Under the pieces are notes generated by a model. It saw only the letters and a program-made list of their open reading frames with translations, made no database searches and was not told the DNA's origin. A stretch of 64,000 nt of DNA from Mucilaginibacter lappiensis. Its GTDB lineage: Bacteria; Bacteroidota; Bacteroidia; Sphingobacteriales; Sphingobacteriaceae. The position numbers and the translations under genes were made by a program. The stretch spans positions 1 to 64,000 of the forward strand of contig NZ_FTMG01000021.1 in NCBI RefSeq assembly GCF_900155965.1, written 5' to 3'. Of this stretch, positions 1 to 8,325 are shown one piece after another (positions within the stretch are counted from its first letter, which is position 1; each line of letters starts with the position of its first letter).

Positions 1-378
1 AAAATCGAAAGATCACAATTGGAGCAAGGATGGGCCATTCGTAAACTTACCTTGCTGGCGATGATGGCAAGCCTTAGAATATTGCAGATGATGCTTGCTT
101 ATTTAGATGATAATGAGCAATCTATAGACGAGGTATTTGATAAAAAAGAGCAAGACTGTTTACAAATGATCGGTAAAAAAATGGACGGGACAACCGAAAA
201 GCTAAGAAATCCCGCAAAAGTAAACACCCTGAAATGGGCAACCTGGATAATTGCCAGAATGGGTGGATGGAAAGGATATATCTCTCAAAGAAAACCAGGT
301 CCTATTGTACTCCAAAAAGGACTGGCTAAATTCTATAATGTTTATGAAGGATGGCTGCTCTTTCAAGATTATAACTAA
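1..378 (+). pseudogene. IS4-type transposase, C-terminal part (cut by window edge)
   Basis: The reading frame is open from base 1 and ends at a TAA, so the 5' part lies outside the window; the first internal start-like codon (TTG at 19) is not a real start. The 125 visible residues contain an ELERSQL-like KIERSQLEQGW segment followed by IRKLTLLAMMASLRILQMMLAY and, near the end, WIIARMGGWKGY...KPGPIVLQKGL. This is the C-terminal signature of IS4-family DDE transposases, which catalyse cut-and-paste transposition. No terminal inverted repeat could be identified downstream; the next bases run straight into an interspersed palindromic repeat. Whether the element is intact cannot be judged from this window. 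Confidence 0.8.
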
Positions 379-399
379 AAAGATGTGTACACACAGTAG

Positions 400-529
400 C
401 CCCACGGGAGGGGTGCGGCTGGGTAGTGCTGTAGCAGGGAGGGGTCTCTGCGTGATGCAAGTTTACAAGGCACATAAACCCCTTCCTCCCCTTCCCGAGG
501 GAAGGAATCGCACTAGGCCCGGACTTTTA
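400..529. repeat. Interspersed palindromic repeat, copy 1
   Basis: This stretch of about 125 bp starts CCCCACGGGAGGGGTGCGGC and ends GAGGGAAGGAATCGCAC. It recurs at 2131-2251 and, split by an insertion, at 46525-46840. The ends can pair (GGGAGGGG with CCCTTCCC-type arms), so it may fold as a long imperfect hairpin. It has no coding potential and lies directly behind the transposase remnant. Confidence 0.75.
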
Positions 530-533
530 TAGG

Positions 534-616
534 GTGACATGCCGAGCTCCGTCGAAGCATGGTGAGCGGGCCTCTGTGCGCGTCCTTCGACAAACTCAGG
601 ATGACACCCCCGCTTT
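534..616. repeat. TGACAT/GTCA-type imperfect hairpin repeat
   Basis: GTGACATGCCGAGCTCCGTC at the left and CTTCGACAAACTCAGGATG at the right pair imperfectly. The same TGTCAT-CTGAG hairpin family appears at 3750-3826, 29788-29860 and 43598-43677. It is an interspersed intergenic repeat. The rest of the gap (617-689) shows nothing recognisable. Confidence 0.6.
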
Positions 617-689
617 TTAAATATCGAGTGCTGACCACAGGCTAAATAGCGTTTTCTGGGATTAGATAAAGCTCACTCCCTGGGGGAGG

Positions 690-1961
690 CTATTTCTTTT
701 GTGATTTCTTAGGCTCCGTATCTTTCGTGGCCAATAGTTTGTTCAGCTTGGAGCGGGTATCCGCAAATTCTTTAAGGGTCAGCGCTTTTCTATAATATGC
801 TATGGCTTTGGTTTTGTCCTTTATGGCATCGTAATAATCGCCCATGCTGTCATAAACGTTATAGCTGTTGGGGTAGTTTTTGATGTTTAATTGCAAGAAA
901 GCGAAGGCCATTTTGGGAATTCTCGTTATAAGGCTAATACCAAAATTATTGATCAGGTCTTCCGGTAGTGCAACTTTGTAACCCATTTGTTTGGAGATAT
1001 TATCGTAATGCGATTGGATTTCAGCCAACACTTCCTCCGGATTTGAATCTTTGTTGTATATCTTCATTCTGGTTTCCTGAGGAAGGCCGTAGTTTTTAAA
1101 GAAAAAGCGTAAAGCATCATATTCCGTGATCAGGGGCACCGAACCATGCGTGTCGTTAGGGTAATATTTGTACGCAAACTTTAATTTGTTGGCAGCAGTA
1201 TCACTTTGAATCATATCCCCGAGCTTTAATATCGCCCGGATATGAGTGGTTGCAGCCGATGTGTCTTTCCTGGCTTGGGTGGTGTCCATCATACCCTTTG
1301 GCATGGTGTTGGCAACGCCCATGAACAAGTATTTACCCGAATAATTTTTTTGTTTCAGTACCTCACGGGCCTGATTTAGCAGAATTCCCCGATCCCACCA
1401 CATACTGGGATCGATAGCGATATAGCTATTGAACATATTGGGATGATTGACCAATGTGTTGATCACCATCGATCCGCCGAGCGAGTGGCCGATGAGTGTC
1501 TTGTAAGGGGTGGTAGGATAAATAGAATCGATGTGCGGCATTAGTTCTTTCTCGATAAATGAGGTGAAGTTTTCGCCGCCTCCCGAGGTTTTCAAAGCAG
1601 CAATCTTATTGGTGGTCAAGTCGCGCATCCTGTCAGTGTTGGGTATAGCCACAACGATCATGTCGGGGCACACGGTGTTGCTGAGCTGTTGTATCATACC
1701 CGTAACCGAAGGAAAATGAGAGTCGCCATCCAAGAGGTAAACCACCGGGTATTTTTGCTGGGCGAAAGTTGAATCACGTGCCGGAACATACACCCAGAGT
1801 TTACGGGTTTCATTCAATATTTTCGAGTGAACGCTATCAACAACGCCCATAACAATAAGGTTATTTTTGATAGTTTGCGCCTTGAGTGCTGTTACCGAAA
1901 ACAGGCTCACAAAGCAGAAGAAAATGGCTTTTTTTAAAGAAATAAGATCTACCTTCATCAT
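690..1961 (-). CDS. Secreted alpha/beta-hydrolase of the putative esterase (PF00756) family
   Basis: The product is 423 residues and begins with a signal peptide (hydrophobic stretch ending ...VTALKAQT), so it should be exported to the periplasm. The central part matches esterase D/ferri-siderophore esterase-like hydrolases: YPVVYLLDGDSHFP near the N-terminal third, then TLIGHSLGGSM with the nucleophile Ser in GHSLGG, followed by IAIDPSMWW. The catalytic His is probably in NDTHGSVP. The last 90 residues are helical and TPR-like (YNVYDSMGDYYDAIKDKTKAIAYYRKAL), an addition common in Bacteroidota members of this family. It stands alone, divergent from kbl. The substrate is unknown; siderophore esters or acylated sugars are possible. 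Confidence 0.85.
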   Translation of the reverse strand: MMKVDLISLKKAIFFCFVSLFSVTALKAQTIKNNLIVMGVVDSVHSKILNETRKLWVYVPARDSTFAQQKYPVVYLLDGDSHFPSVTGMIQQLSNTVCPDMIVVAIPNTDRMRDLTTNKIAALKTSGGGENFTSFIEKELMPHIDSIYPTTPYKTLIGHSLGGSMVINTLVNHPNMFNSYIAIDPSMWWDRGILLNQAREVLKQKNYSGKYLFMGVANTMPKGMMDTTQARKDTSAATTHIRAILKLGDMIQSDTAANKLKFAYKYYPNDTHGSVPLITEYDALRFFFKNYGLPQETRMKIYNKDSNPEEVLAEIQSHYDNISKQMGYKVALPEDLINNFGISLITRIPKMAFAFLQLNIKNYPNSYNVYDSMGDYYDAIKDKTKAIAYYRKALTLKEFADTRSKLNKLLATKDTEPKKSQKK

Positions 1962-2130
1962 ATTTAGTCTTCTTTAGATTGATTACTCCATCAAATTTAC
2001 CCGTAAAAAGGAGTAAGGAAATACAAGTGTAAAACTATTACTGTAATTACACAACTACAATTGTAGTTTTTTTTATAAAAATCATTTAACATAGCTTTTG
2101 ACAAAATCGATATTCGGTATTATTTCCCAG

Positions 2131-2251
2131 TTCCCTCCCCACGGGAGGGGTGCGGCTGGATCGTGTTATGGCAGGGAGGGGTTATTTACACGCGACATAA
2201 ACCCTTTCCTCCTCTTCCCGAGGGAAGGAATCGCACAGAGCCCGGGCTTTT
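2131..2251. repeat. Interspersed palindromic repeat, copy 2
   Basis: TTCCCTCCCCACGGGAGGGG through GAGGGAAGGAATCGCACAGAG is the same element as at 400-529. It lies in the divergent gap between the esterase gene and kbl. Confidence 0.75.
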
Positions 2252-2338
2252 GAATATCGAACACGGAATATCGAATGTTGAATATTGGAGTAAAAATCGG
2301 CGTTCGATATTCAAAATTCAGTGTTCGATATTATTCTT
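2252..2338. repeat. Inverted repeat with AATATCGAACAC arms
   Basis: The left arm AATATCGAACACGGAAT and the right arm ending TTCAGTGTTCGATATT pair over about 30 bases with a few mismatches and a loop of about 20 bases. It is a short intergenic hairpin of repeat type. The rest of the 1962-2412 gap is AT-rich and shows only weak promoter-like sequence (TAATTTTAC near 2387) ahead of kbl. Confidence 0.6.
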
Positions 2339-2412
2339 CCTTAATTAACAAGATTAGAATTTCGTTCCAGCCTGTTAATGTTTAATTTTACCCTCTCTAA
2401 AACAGTATAGAT

Positions 2413-3600
2413 ATGTATAATACACTAAAACCGGTTTTACAGCAGGAGCTTGCCGACATTGAAAATGCAGGGTTATATAAAAGGGAACGGATCATTACAT
2501 CGGCACAGGGTGCTGATATTACCGTTAAGGGTGGCCAGGAAGTCATAAACTTTTGTGCTAATAATTACCTCGGTCTGTCGGGCAATCCCAAAGTGGTACA
2601 GGCGGCAAAAAACGTGATGGATACCCATGGCTATGGTTTATCATCCGTGCGTTTTATTTGCGGTACACAGGATATTCACAAACAGCTGGAAGCTAAAATA
2701 TCGGAGTTTTTAGGTACCGAAGATACTATATTATACGCCGCGGCATTTGATGCCAACGGAGGTGTTTTTGAGCCCCTGTTTAATGAACAGGATGCCATTA
2801 TATCCGACGAGCTGAACCATGCCTCGATCATCGATGGCGTACGTTTGTGCAAGGCCCAGCGCCAGCGTTATAAACATGATGATATGGCCGACCTGGAAGA
2901 AAAACTGAAAGCCACCAAAGATCTGCGTCACCGTATCATCGTAACCGACGGCGCCTTCAGCATGGACGGAACCATTGCCCAACTGGATAAAATTTGCGCC
3001 CTGGCCGAGCAATACAACGCCCTGGTGATGATCGATGAGAGCCATTGTTCGGGCTTTATGGGCAAAACTGGTAGAGGCACCCATGAGCACCATAATGTAA
3101 TGGGCCAGATAGATATTATTACCGGCACTTTAGGCAAAGCCCTGGGAGGTGCATCTGGCGGTTTTACATCGGGCCGTAAAGAAATTATTGACATGCTGCG
3201 TCAGCGTTCGCGCCCGTACTTGTTCTCCAACACCCTGGCACCGGCTATTACCGGTGCTTCTATAGCGGTACTGGATATGCTGAGCGAAACCACCACCCTG
3301 CGTGATAAGCTGGAAAGCAACACCCAATACTTCCGCCAAAAAATGACCGAAGCCGGTTTTGATATCAAACCGGGTGTGCACCCTATTGTACCGGTGATGT
3401 TGTACGATGCTAAATTGGCCCAGGAGTTCGCCGCCAAAATGCTGGAAGAAGGTATCTACGTGATCGGTTTTTATTACCCGGTAGTACCACAAGGCAAGGC
3501 CCGCATCAGGGTGCAGATATCAGCCGCCCATGATACCCACCACTTGGATAAGGCTATTGCCGCATTTACCAAGGTAGGTAAGGAACTCAAGGTGATTTAG
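2413..3600 (+). CDS. kbl: Glycine C-acetyltransferase (2-amino-3-ketobutyrate CoA ligase)
   Basis: The 395-residue length and sequence fit Kbl of the alpha-oxoamine synthase group (PLP fold type I). Kbl converts 2-amino-3-ketobutyrate and CoA to glycine and acetyl-CoA in threonine breakdown. Visible hallmarks are NYLGLSGNP near residue 50, SVRFICGTQDIHKQLE, SDELNHASIIDGVR, the PLP-binding DESHCSGF, and TGTLGKALGG with the Schiff-base lysine at residue 242. The C-terminal GFYYPVVPQGKARIRVQISA is typical. The gene is cytosolic and stands alone; no threonine dehydrogenase gene is adjacent. A GNxxCSNDYLG-type 8-amino-7-oxononanoate synthase is the main alternative, but the length and FICGTQ motif favour Kbl. 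Confidence 0.93.
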   Translation: MYNTLKPVLQQELADIENAGLYKRERIITSAQGADITVKGGQEVINFCANNYLGLSGNPKVVQAAKNVMDTHGYGLSSVRFICGTQDIHKQLEAKISEFLGTEDTILYAAAFDANGGVFEPLFNEQDAIISDELNHASIIDGVRLCKAQRQRYKHDDMADLEEKLKATKDLRHRIIVTDGAFSMDGTIAQLDKICALAEQYNALVMIDESHCSGFMGKTGRGTHEHHNVMGQIDIITGTLGKALGGASGGFTSGRKEIIDMLRQRSRPYLFSNTLAPAITGASIAVLDMLSETTTLRDKLESNTQYFRQKMTEAGFDIKPGVHPIVPVMLYDAKLAQEFAAKMLEEGIYVIGFYYPVVPQGKARIRVQISAAHDTHHLDKAIAAFTKVGKELKVI

Positions 3601-3638
3601 CCCCCTAACCCCCTAAAGGGGGAATGATGTGCTATAAA

Positions 3639-3744
3639 ATAAATTGTCTCGCCGCCAATGTTGGTGTTGTCACCAACATTATACGTGCAGGTTAATTACT
3701 CGTGCAGATTGTTGTTGGTGACAACACCAACAACGGCGGTGAAT
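3639..3744. repeat. Inverted repeat with GTTGGTGTTGTCACCAAC arms
   Basis: CGCCGCCAATGTTGGTGTTG at the left is matched by the reverse-complementary TGTTGGTGACAACACCAACA...GGCGG at the right with a spacer of about 45 bases. The arm itself is nearly palindromic (GTTGGTG-TTGT-CACCAAC). It lies directly downstream of kbl and could also act as a transcript 3' stabiliser. Confidence 0.65.
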
Positions 3745-3749
3745 AAATT

Positions 3750-3826
3750 GTCATGCTGAGGAACGAAGCATCTATTATACGATATACTCAGTGAAGAAGA
3801 TCCTTCGTCCTTCAGGATGACAACAT
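3750..3826. repeat. TGTCAT-CTGAG hairpin repeat
   Basis: TGTCATGCTGAGGAACGAAG pairs with CTTCGTCCTTCAGGATGACA across about 35 bases. It is a member of the interspersed hairpin family also seen at 43598-43677. Confidence 0.65.
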
Positions 3827-3968
3827 GATATTGAACCTTTCAAATCCATTCTATGCACGAAGCGGAGAGAGGGGTGACGATCCGCCAGCTGGCGGAGATG
3901 TCGGGGTGAGTCTAATCGGTGCCTTGCGATTTTTATTACTCCTGAAAAATTCGTATATTGTATGAAAC

Positions 3969-4006
3969 AACAGCCCGGCTCCCATAAAACAGGAAGCCGG
4001 GCTGTT
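3969..4006 (+). terminator. Strong GC hairpin (terminator-like)
   Basis: AACAGCCCGGCT and AGCCGGGCTGTT form a perfect 12-bp stem around a 14-nt loop. It is followed by TTAGTTAAAG with no long T run. It lies more than 350 bases behind kbl and forms the left end of a conserved block of about 250 bp whose second copy, with an equivalent hairpin, is at 28928-28969. Confidence 0.6.
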
Positions 4007-4220
4007 TAGTTAAAGCGAAATAAAATCCGAAAACCGACCGTTTGGTATGTAGTTGATTGGCTATTAATTATTTAATACTTTTTAAAGTTTTAAAAACTAC
4101 TCAGAATCGTGTTGGAATTTGTTAAAGGCGTCAAAATCGATGGTTTTAAGCCAATTTCTGAACGTTTTTAGTCCATTTCCAGACAGAAATTTGTTAAAAT
4201 TTAAGGTTTAAAAAGTTTTT
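3969..4220 (+). promoter_or_regulatory. Conserved upstream block, copy A (in front of the GH99-like gene)
   Basis: This 252-base stretch matches the reverse complement of 28713-28969 along its whole length: the AACAGCCC hairpin, GCTGTTT-GTTAA, TTTGG(T/C)ATGTA, CTTTTTAAAGTTTTAAAAA, GACAGAAA and GTTAAAATTTAAGG followed by TTTAAAAAGTTTTT. Both copies point the same way relative to the next gene and end about 75-120 bases before its start. That suggests a shared promoter, leader or operator. No regulator can be assigned. Confidence 0.6.
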
Positions 4221-4343
4221 CCGGAGGATACATCAAAACGCCGGATCATTTATTTATTAAACAATTTTTCAATTAATGATTTTTTAAGAATTAATTAAGG
4301 AATGATCACAAATTTGGGTTTTATAACCTTTTATAATAAACCC

Positions 4344-5624
4344 ATGTTTAATTCTTCTAAACTTCAACCCATATTGCTGGCGTGGCTACTGCTGACCGGT
4401 ACACTTACGTACAGTCAAAGCAGGCATAGCAAAACCTCGGCATTTACCAGTTACAAAGGCCTGGTGATGGCCGGCTATCAGGGCTGGTTCAATGCCCCTG
4501 ATGATGGCGGCGGCCGTGGCTGGAACCACTATACCTCGCACGGAAAATTTGAACCCGGCTACACCAATATTGATATATGGCCCGATGTAAGCGAGTACAA
4601 AAAGACCTATAAAACACCCTTTAAACATGCAGATGGCAGCTATGCCTATCTGTATAGTTCGCACGATGCATCATCTACGGAAACCCACTTTAAATGGATG
4701 CAGCAATACGGTATCGACGGAGTGTTTGTACAACGTTTTATTGGCGACGTGCAAAGAGGACATGGCAAGGCGCATAACGATGTGGTACTGGGTAATGTGC
4801 TTAAATATGCTCAGAAATATAACAGGGCCGTATCGGTGATGTATGATCTTTCGGGCATGCAGGCCGGTGGCGATTCGTTGGTGATCAAAGATTGGAAACA
4901 CCTGGTTGACAGCCTGAAATTAACCAACCAGGGCAATAAGCAAACTTACCTGTACCATAATGGCAAACCACTGGTGGCTGTATGGGGTATCGGTTTTAAC
5001 GATCATCGGCGCTACGGTTTAACGGAGGCCGAAAAGATCATTGATTTTTTAAAGAACGACCCGGTTTATGGTGGCTGTTCTGTTCTGCTGGGTGTGCCCA
5101 CCTACTGGCGCGATTTTGGGAACGATACCGAAAAAGATCCGCATCTGCATGATGTACTGCGCAAGGCCGATATTATACATCCCTGGTTTGTGGGCCGGTA
5201 TAACGAGGCGTCGTACCCGCAATTCAAACACCGTATTGCCGAAGATATAGCCTGGTGTAAAGCCAATAAGCTGGATTATGTACCCGTGGTTTTCCCGGGA
5301 TTTAGCTGGCATAATATGAACCCGCGCAGTCCGCAGAACCAAATTCCGCGTAATCGTGGGCAGTTTTACTGGAAACAGATCACCGGGGCCATCTCCAGTG
5401 GTGCCGAAATGCTGTACGTAGCCATGTTTGATGAAGTTGACGAAGGTACGGCCATACTCAAGGCATCCAAAAATCCACCGGTGGGCTTAAGCAATTTTGT
5501 GAAGTACGAGGATGGTATCCCCAATGATTATTACCTGTACTTAACCGGCTATGCAGGCAAAATACTCCGCAAGCAGATCCCGTTTCAGGATAGTATACCA
5601 CCGCCTAACAGCAAAAAACGATAA
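4344..5624 (+). CDS. GH99/GH71-like secreted glycosidase
   Basis: The product is about 426 residues with a signal peptide (MFNSSKLQPILLAWLLLTGT...SQS); an earlier ATG at 4302 would put 14 extra residues ahead of it, so 4344 is preferred. The body matches the GH99 endo-alpha-mannosidase-like fold: VMAGYQGWFNAP, then FKWMQQYGIDGVFVQRF, and near the C-terminus YVAMFDEVDEGTAI. The last motif corresponds to FNEWHEGT of characterised GH99 enzymes and keeps both catalytic-position glutamates (364 and 367 in this numbering). It precedes the GH3 gene on the same strand and faces the SusC/D operon. GH99 enzymes cut alpha-mannan; whether this divergent member does so is uncertain. Confidence 0.82.
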   Translation: MFNSSKLQPILLAWLLLTGTLTYSQSRHSKTSAFTSYKGLVMAGYQGWFNAPDDGGGRGWNHYTSHGKFEPGYTNIDIWPDVSEYKKTYKTPFKHADGSYAYLYSSHDASSTETHFKWMQQYGIDGVFVQRFIGDVQRGHGKAHNDVVLGNVLKYAQKYNRAVSVMYDLSGMQAGGDSLVIKDWKHLVDSLKLTNQGNKQTYLYHNGKPLVAVWGIGFNDHRRYGLTEAEKIIDFLKNDPVYGGCSVLLGVPTYWRDFGNDTEKDPHLHDVLRKADIIHPWFVGRYNEASYPQFKHRIAEDIAWCKANKLDYVPVVFPGFSWHNMNPRSPQNQIPRNRGQFYWKQITGAISSGAEMLYVAMFDEVDEGTAILKASKNPPVGLSNFVKYEDGIPNDYYLYLTGYAGKILRKQIPFQDSIPPPNSKKR

Positions 5625-5769
5625 AAAAGCGGGTGGTATTTATTCATATGCCTCCCTGTTAATGTTTTATTAATACGTTATTATTTGCGGCGCATAGTTT
5701 AGCTCCCGGTAGGTAATTCATTCGGATTACTGAGATACAAAATATTAAAAACTGATAACCGTACATTTT

Positions 5770-8034
5770 ATGAAGAAAAAGTATGCCGGTGCGCTGGCTA
5801 TTTTAATAATGGCGTTTTGCTCTTTTGAGTCGCCTAAACCACCTGTTAAATACCCATATCAAAACGCCGCTTTGTCGGTTGAAAAGCGGGTAGTCGATCT
5901 GCTGAGCCGCATGACGGTTGCCGAAAAAATAAAACAGCTGGATATGTACAGCGGTCATGAAGTAGCCAATATGAAAGGTCATGAATCAGTATCCTACTCA
6001 GACAGCGCCCGCATCAGCATAGGTACCGAAGGCATTGGCTCTGTACATGATTTGTATCCCTTAACCTCCGATATCAGCAACCAGATACAGCGATATGCGG
6101 TTGAACATACGCGTTTGGGCATCCCGGTATTGTTTATTGAAGAAGGCCTGCATGGCTACTCGGGCTTAGGGAGCACTACCTTCCCCATTCCTTTAGCACT
6201 GGCTGGTGCCTGGGATACTACCCTGGTGCACCAGGCAGGGCGTATCATCGCTACCGAAATGCGTGCGCATGGAGTTGCCATGGTGCTGGGGCCGGTGCTT
6301 TGCCTGCCGCGTGATCCGCGCTGGGGGCGGGTAGAAGAAACTTATGGTGAAGATCCCTATCTGGCAGCCACCAATGGTGTTGCTATGGTAAAGGGACTGC
6401 AAGGGAATAAAGTAAGTGATCCTGACGCCGTACTGGCCGAACCCAAGCATTTTGCTGTTCATGGCATACCCGAGGCTGGCAGTAATACCGCCCCGGTAAA
6501 CATGGGTGAACGTGAGGCCCGCTCCTCATTTTTATATGTATTTGAAAAGGCCATCAAAGAGGGCGGTGCATTGGGGATGATGGCTGCTTATAGCGAGCTT
6601 GACGGTATACCCTGTGTAGATAATAAATGGTTGTTGAAGGATGTATTGCGCAAGGAATGGGGTTTTAAAGGCTTTGTTCTGTCAGATCTGGGGGCAATTA
6701 AAATGTCGATGATCAACCACCGGGTAGCAGCCAATACCGCCGACGCCTTGGCCCAAACGCTCACCGCCGGGCTGGATATGCAGTTTTATGATTTTCCGCA
6801 TACGGAGTTGATGAGTGCCATCAAAAAAGCATTGGCAACCAAACAATTGAGCATGACCGAGCTTGATCGTGCTGTAGGTGATGTGCTACGGGTTAAATTT
6901 ATGCTGGGCTTGTTTGATCATCCTTATGTAGATGAAAGCCGGATAAAAAAAGTGTTTCACACCGAAGCGAGTCAGGCTGTGGCCCTGAAAGCGGCCCAGG
7001 AGGGTATCAGCTTGCTGAAAAATGATAACGCGCTGCTGCCGCTTAATTCCAATGTGCATTCGTTGGCGGTTATTGGTCCGTTGGCTGCCAGTACCTATTT
7101 GGGTGGTTATGCTAACACTGATGGTAAAGGTGTGGCCATATTGGATGCCTTAAAACAAAAGGCAGGCAGCGATATGAAAATTGAATATGAGGCTGGTTAT
7201 TCTACAAAAGACACCTCTGCCGCAAAGCAAAGCGACAAACTGCAAAAGGCTGTTAGCTTGGTAAACCACTCCGATGTAGCTGTGGTGGTATTGGGCGAAG
7301 ATATAGGCGAGGTAGGCGAAGGAAAGGACAGGTCAAACCTTGATCTTAACAAGCGGCAAACCCGGTTGATAGAAGCTCTTCAACAAACTGGTAAGCCTAT
7401 TGCTGTGGTGCTTTTTAATGGCAGACCATTGTGCATCAACTTTGTGGCTAAAAAAATACCTGCCATTGTAGAATCCTGGTTCCTGGGCGAGGCGGGCGGA
7501 TCGGCTATTGCCGATGTATTACTCGGGAAAATCAATCCATCAGGTAAATTACCGATGACCTTCCCGCGATCAACAGGGCAGATACCTTATTATTATAACC
7601 ATAAACCTACATCAAGACACGTATATGTTGATCAGGATACCTCTGCCCTGTTCCCGTTTGGTCATGGTTTAAGTTATACCGCATTCGCGTATTCGGGCTT
7701 AAATTTTAGTCAAAAGAGTATACCGGTTAATGGTTCGGTCAATATCAGCGTCACCATAAAAAATACCGGCAAGGTAGCAGGTACAGAGGTGGTGCAATTC
7801 TACATCCGGGATGTAGTTTCCAGTGTTACTACTCCAATAAAATCGTTAAAAGGCTTTAGTCGCATTAGCCTGAAACCTGGCGAAAGCGGTAAGGCTCAGT
7901 TTAAATTAAGCACAGAAGAGTTAAAGATCTGGAACCGGGAGATGAAGCACGTGGTAGAACCAGGCGAGTTTAAGGTGATGGTAGGCTCTTCGTCTGAAGA
8001 TATCAGGCAGCGGGGTAGCTTTTGGGTGAAATAG
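5770..8034 (+). CDS. GH3 beta-glycosidase (BglX-type)
   Basis: The product is 754 residues and starts with a hydrophobic export signal (MKKKYAGALAILIMAFCSF). Domain order is an N-terminal GH3 TIM barrel with LSRMTVAEKIKQL, GPVLCLPRDPRWGR and AEPKHFAVHG, the nucleophile Asp306 in GFVLSDLGA, a C-terminal alpha/beta sandwich (SLLKNDNALLPL near residue 415; VLGEDIGEVGEGKDR), and a terminal fibronectin-III-like domain (GLSYTAFAYSGL...VKNTGKVAGTEVVQFY-type). GH3 enzymes release beta-linked glucose or xylose from oligosaccharides. It lies 145 bases behind the GH99-like gene on the same strand and is probably part of the same utilization locus. The exact sugar specificity cannot be read from the sequence. 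Confidence 0.93.
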   Translation: MKKKYAGALAILIMAFCSFESPKPPVKYPYQNAALSVEKRVVDLLSRMTVAEKIKQLDMYSGHEVANMKGHESVSYSDSARISIGTEGIGSVHDLYPLTSDISNQIQRYAVEHTRLGIPVLFIEEGLHGYSGLGSTTFPIPLALAGAWDTTLVHQAGRIIATEMRAHGVAMVLGPVLCLPRDPRWGRVEETYGEDPYLAATNGVAMVKGLQGNKVSDPDAVLAEPKHFAVHGIPEAGSNTAPVNMGEREARSSFLYVFEKAIKEGGALGMMAAYSELDGIPCVDNKWLLKDVLRKEWGFKGFVLSDLGAIKMSMINHRVAANTADALAQTLTAGLDMQFYDFPHTELMSAIKKALATKQLSMTELDRAVGDVLRVKFMLGLFDHPYVDESRIKKVFHTEASQAVALKAAQEGISLLKNDNALLPLNSNVHSLAVIGPLAASTYLGGYANTDGKGVAILDALKQKAGSDMKIEYEAGYSTKDTSAAKQSDKLQKAVSLVNHSDVAVVVLGEDIGEVGEGKDRSNLDLNKRQTRLIEALQQTGKPIAVVLFNGRPLCINFVAKKIPAIVESWFLGEAGGSAIADVLLGKINPSGKLPMTFPRSTGQIPYYYNHKPTSRHVYVDQDTSALFPFGHGLSYTAFAYSGLNFSQKSIPVNGSVNISVTIKNTGKVAGTEVVQFYIRDVVSSVTTPIKSLKGFSRISLKPGESGKAQFKLSTEELKIWNREMKHVVEPGEFKVMVGSSSEDIRQRGSFWVK

Positions 8035-8187
8035 GCTTGTTGATGTGCGGATGTGCAGATTTCAGATGTGCAGATGATGTGAAAATATTCTGGAGTAAGT
8101 AAACTTATCCGGGATTTAGTTGATGTTACCGATATGATGGTAACGGGTATGCCCGGGGTGAGATCCGGGCATATTTTTAATTTTGGT

Positions 8188-8256
8188 TGACGATGAGACG
8201 CATATAATGCGCCTCTACATGAAAAATAGGTGTAGAGACACATCACATGTGTCTCC
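8188..8256. repeat. GAGACGCAT/ATGCGTCTC-type inverted repeat
   Basis: GATGAGACGCATATAATGCG and the following GTAGAGACACATCACATGTG segment form short self-complementary motifs. The same family appears at 50545-50596 upstream of the Gfo/Idh/MocA gene. Nothing else is visible between 8035 and the terminator at 8273. Confidence 0.5.
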
Positions 8257-8272
8257 CGATAGACAAATAAAA

Positions 8273-8299
8273 AGCCCCACTGTTACTAACAGCAGGGCT
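8273..8299. terminator. Bidirectional terminator between convergent genes
   Basis: AGCCCCACTGTT and AACAGCAGGGCT form a 12-bp stem with two mismatches and a 3-nt loop. It is flanked by AATAAAA on one side and CTTATT on the other. It sits between the plus-strand GH3 gene and the 3' end of the minus-strand GH99-like gene. Confidence 0.75.
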
Positions 8300-8325
8300 C
8301 TTATTGTGTAATGGTTAATGTGGGC

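Noticed and set aside
2731..3492. Several long open frames opposite kbl
   Set aside because: They overlap a well-supported gene in other frames and have no independent protein features.
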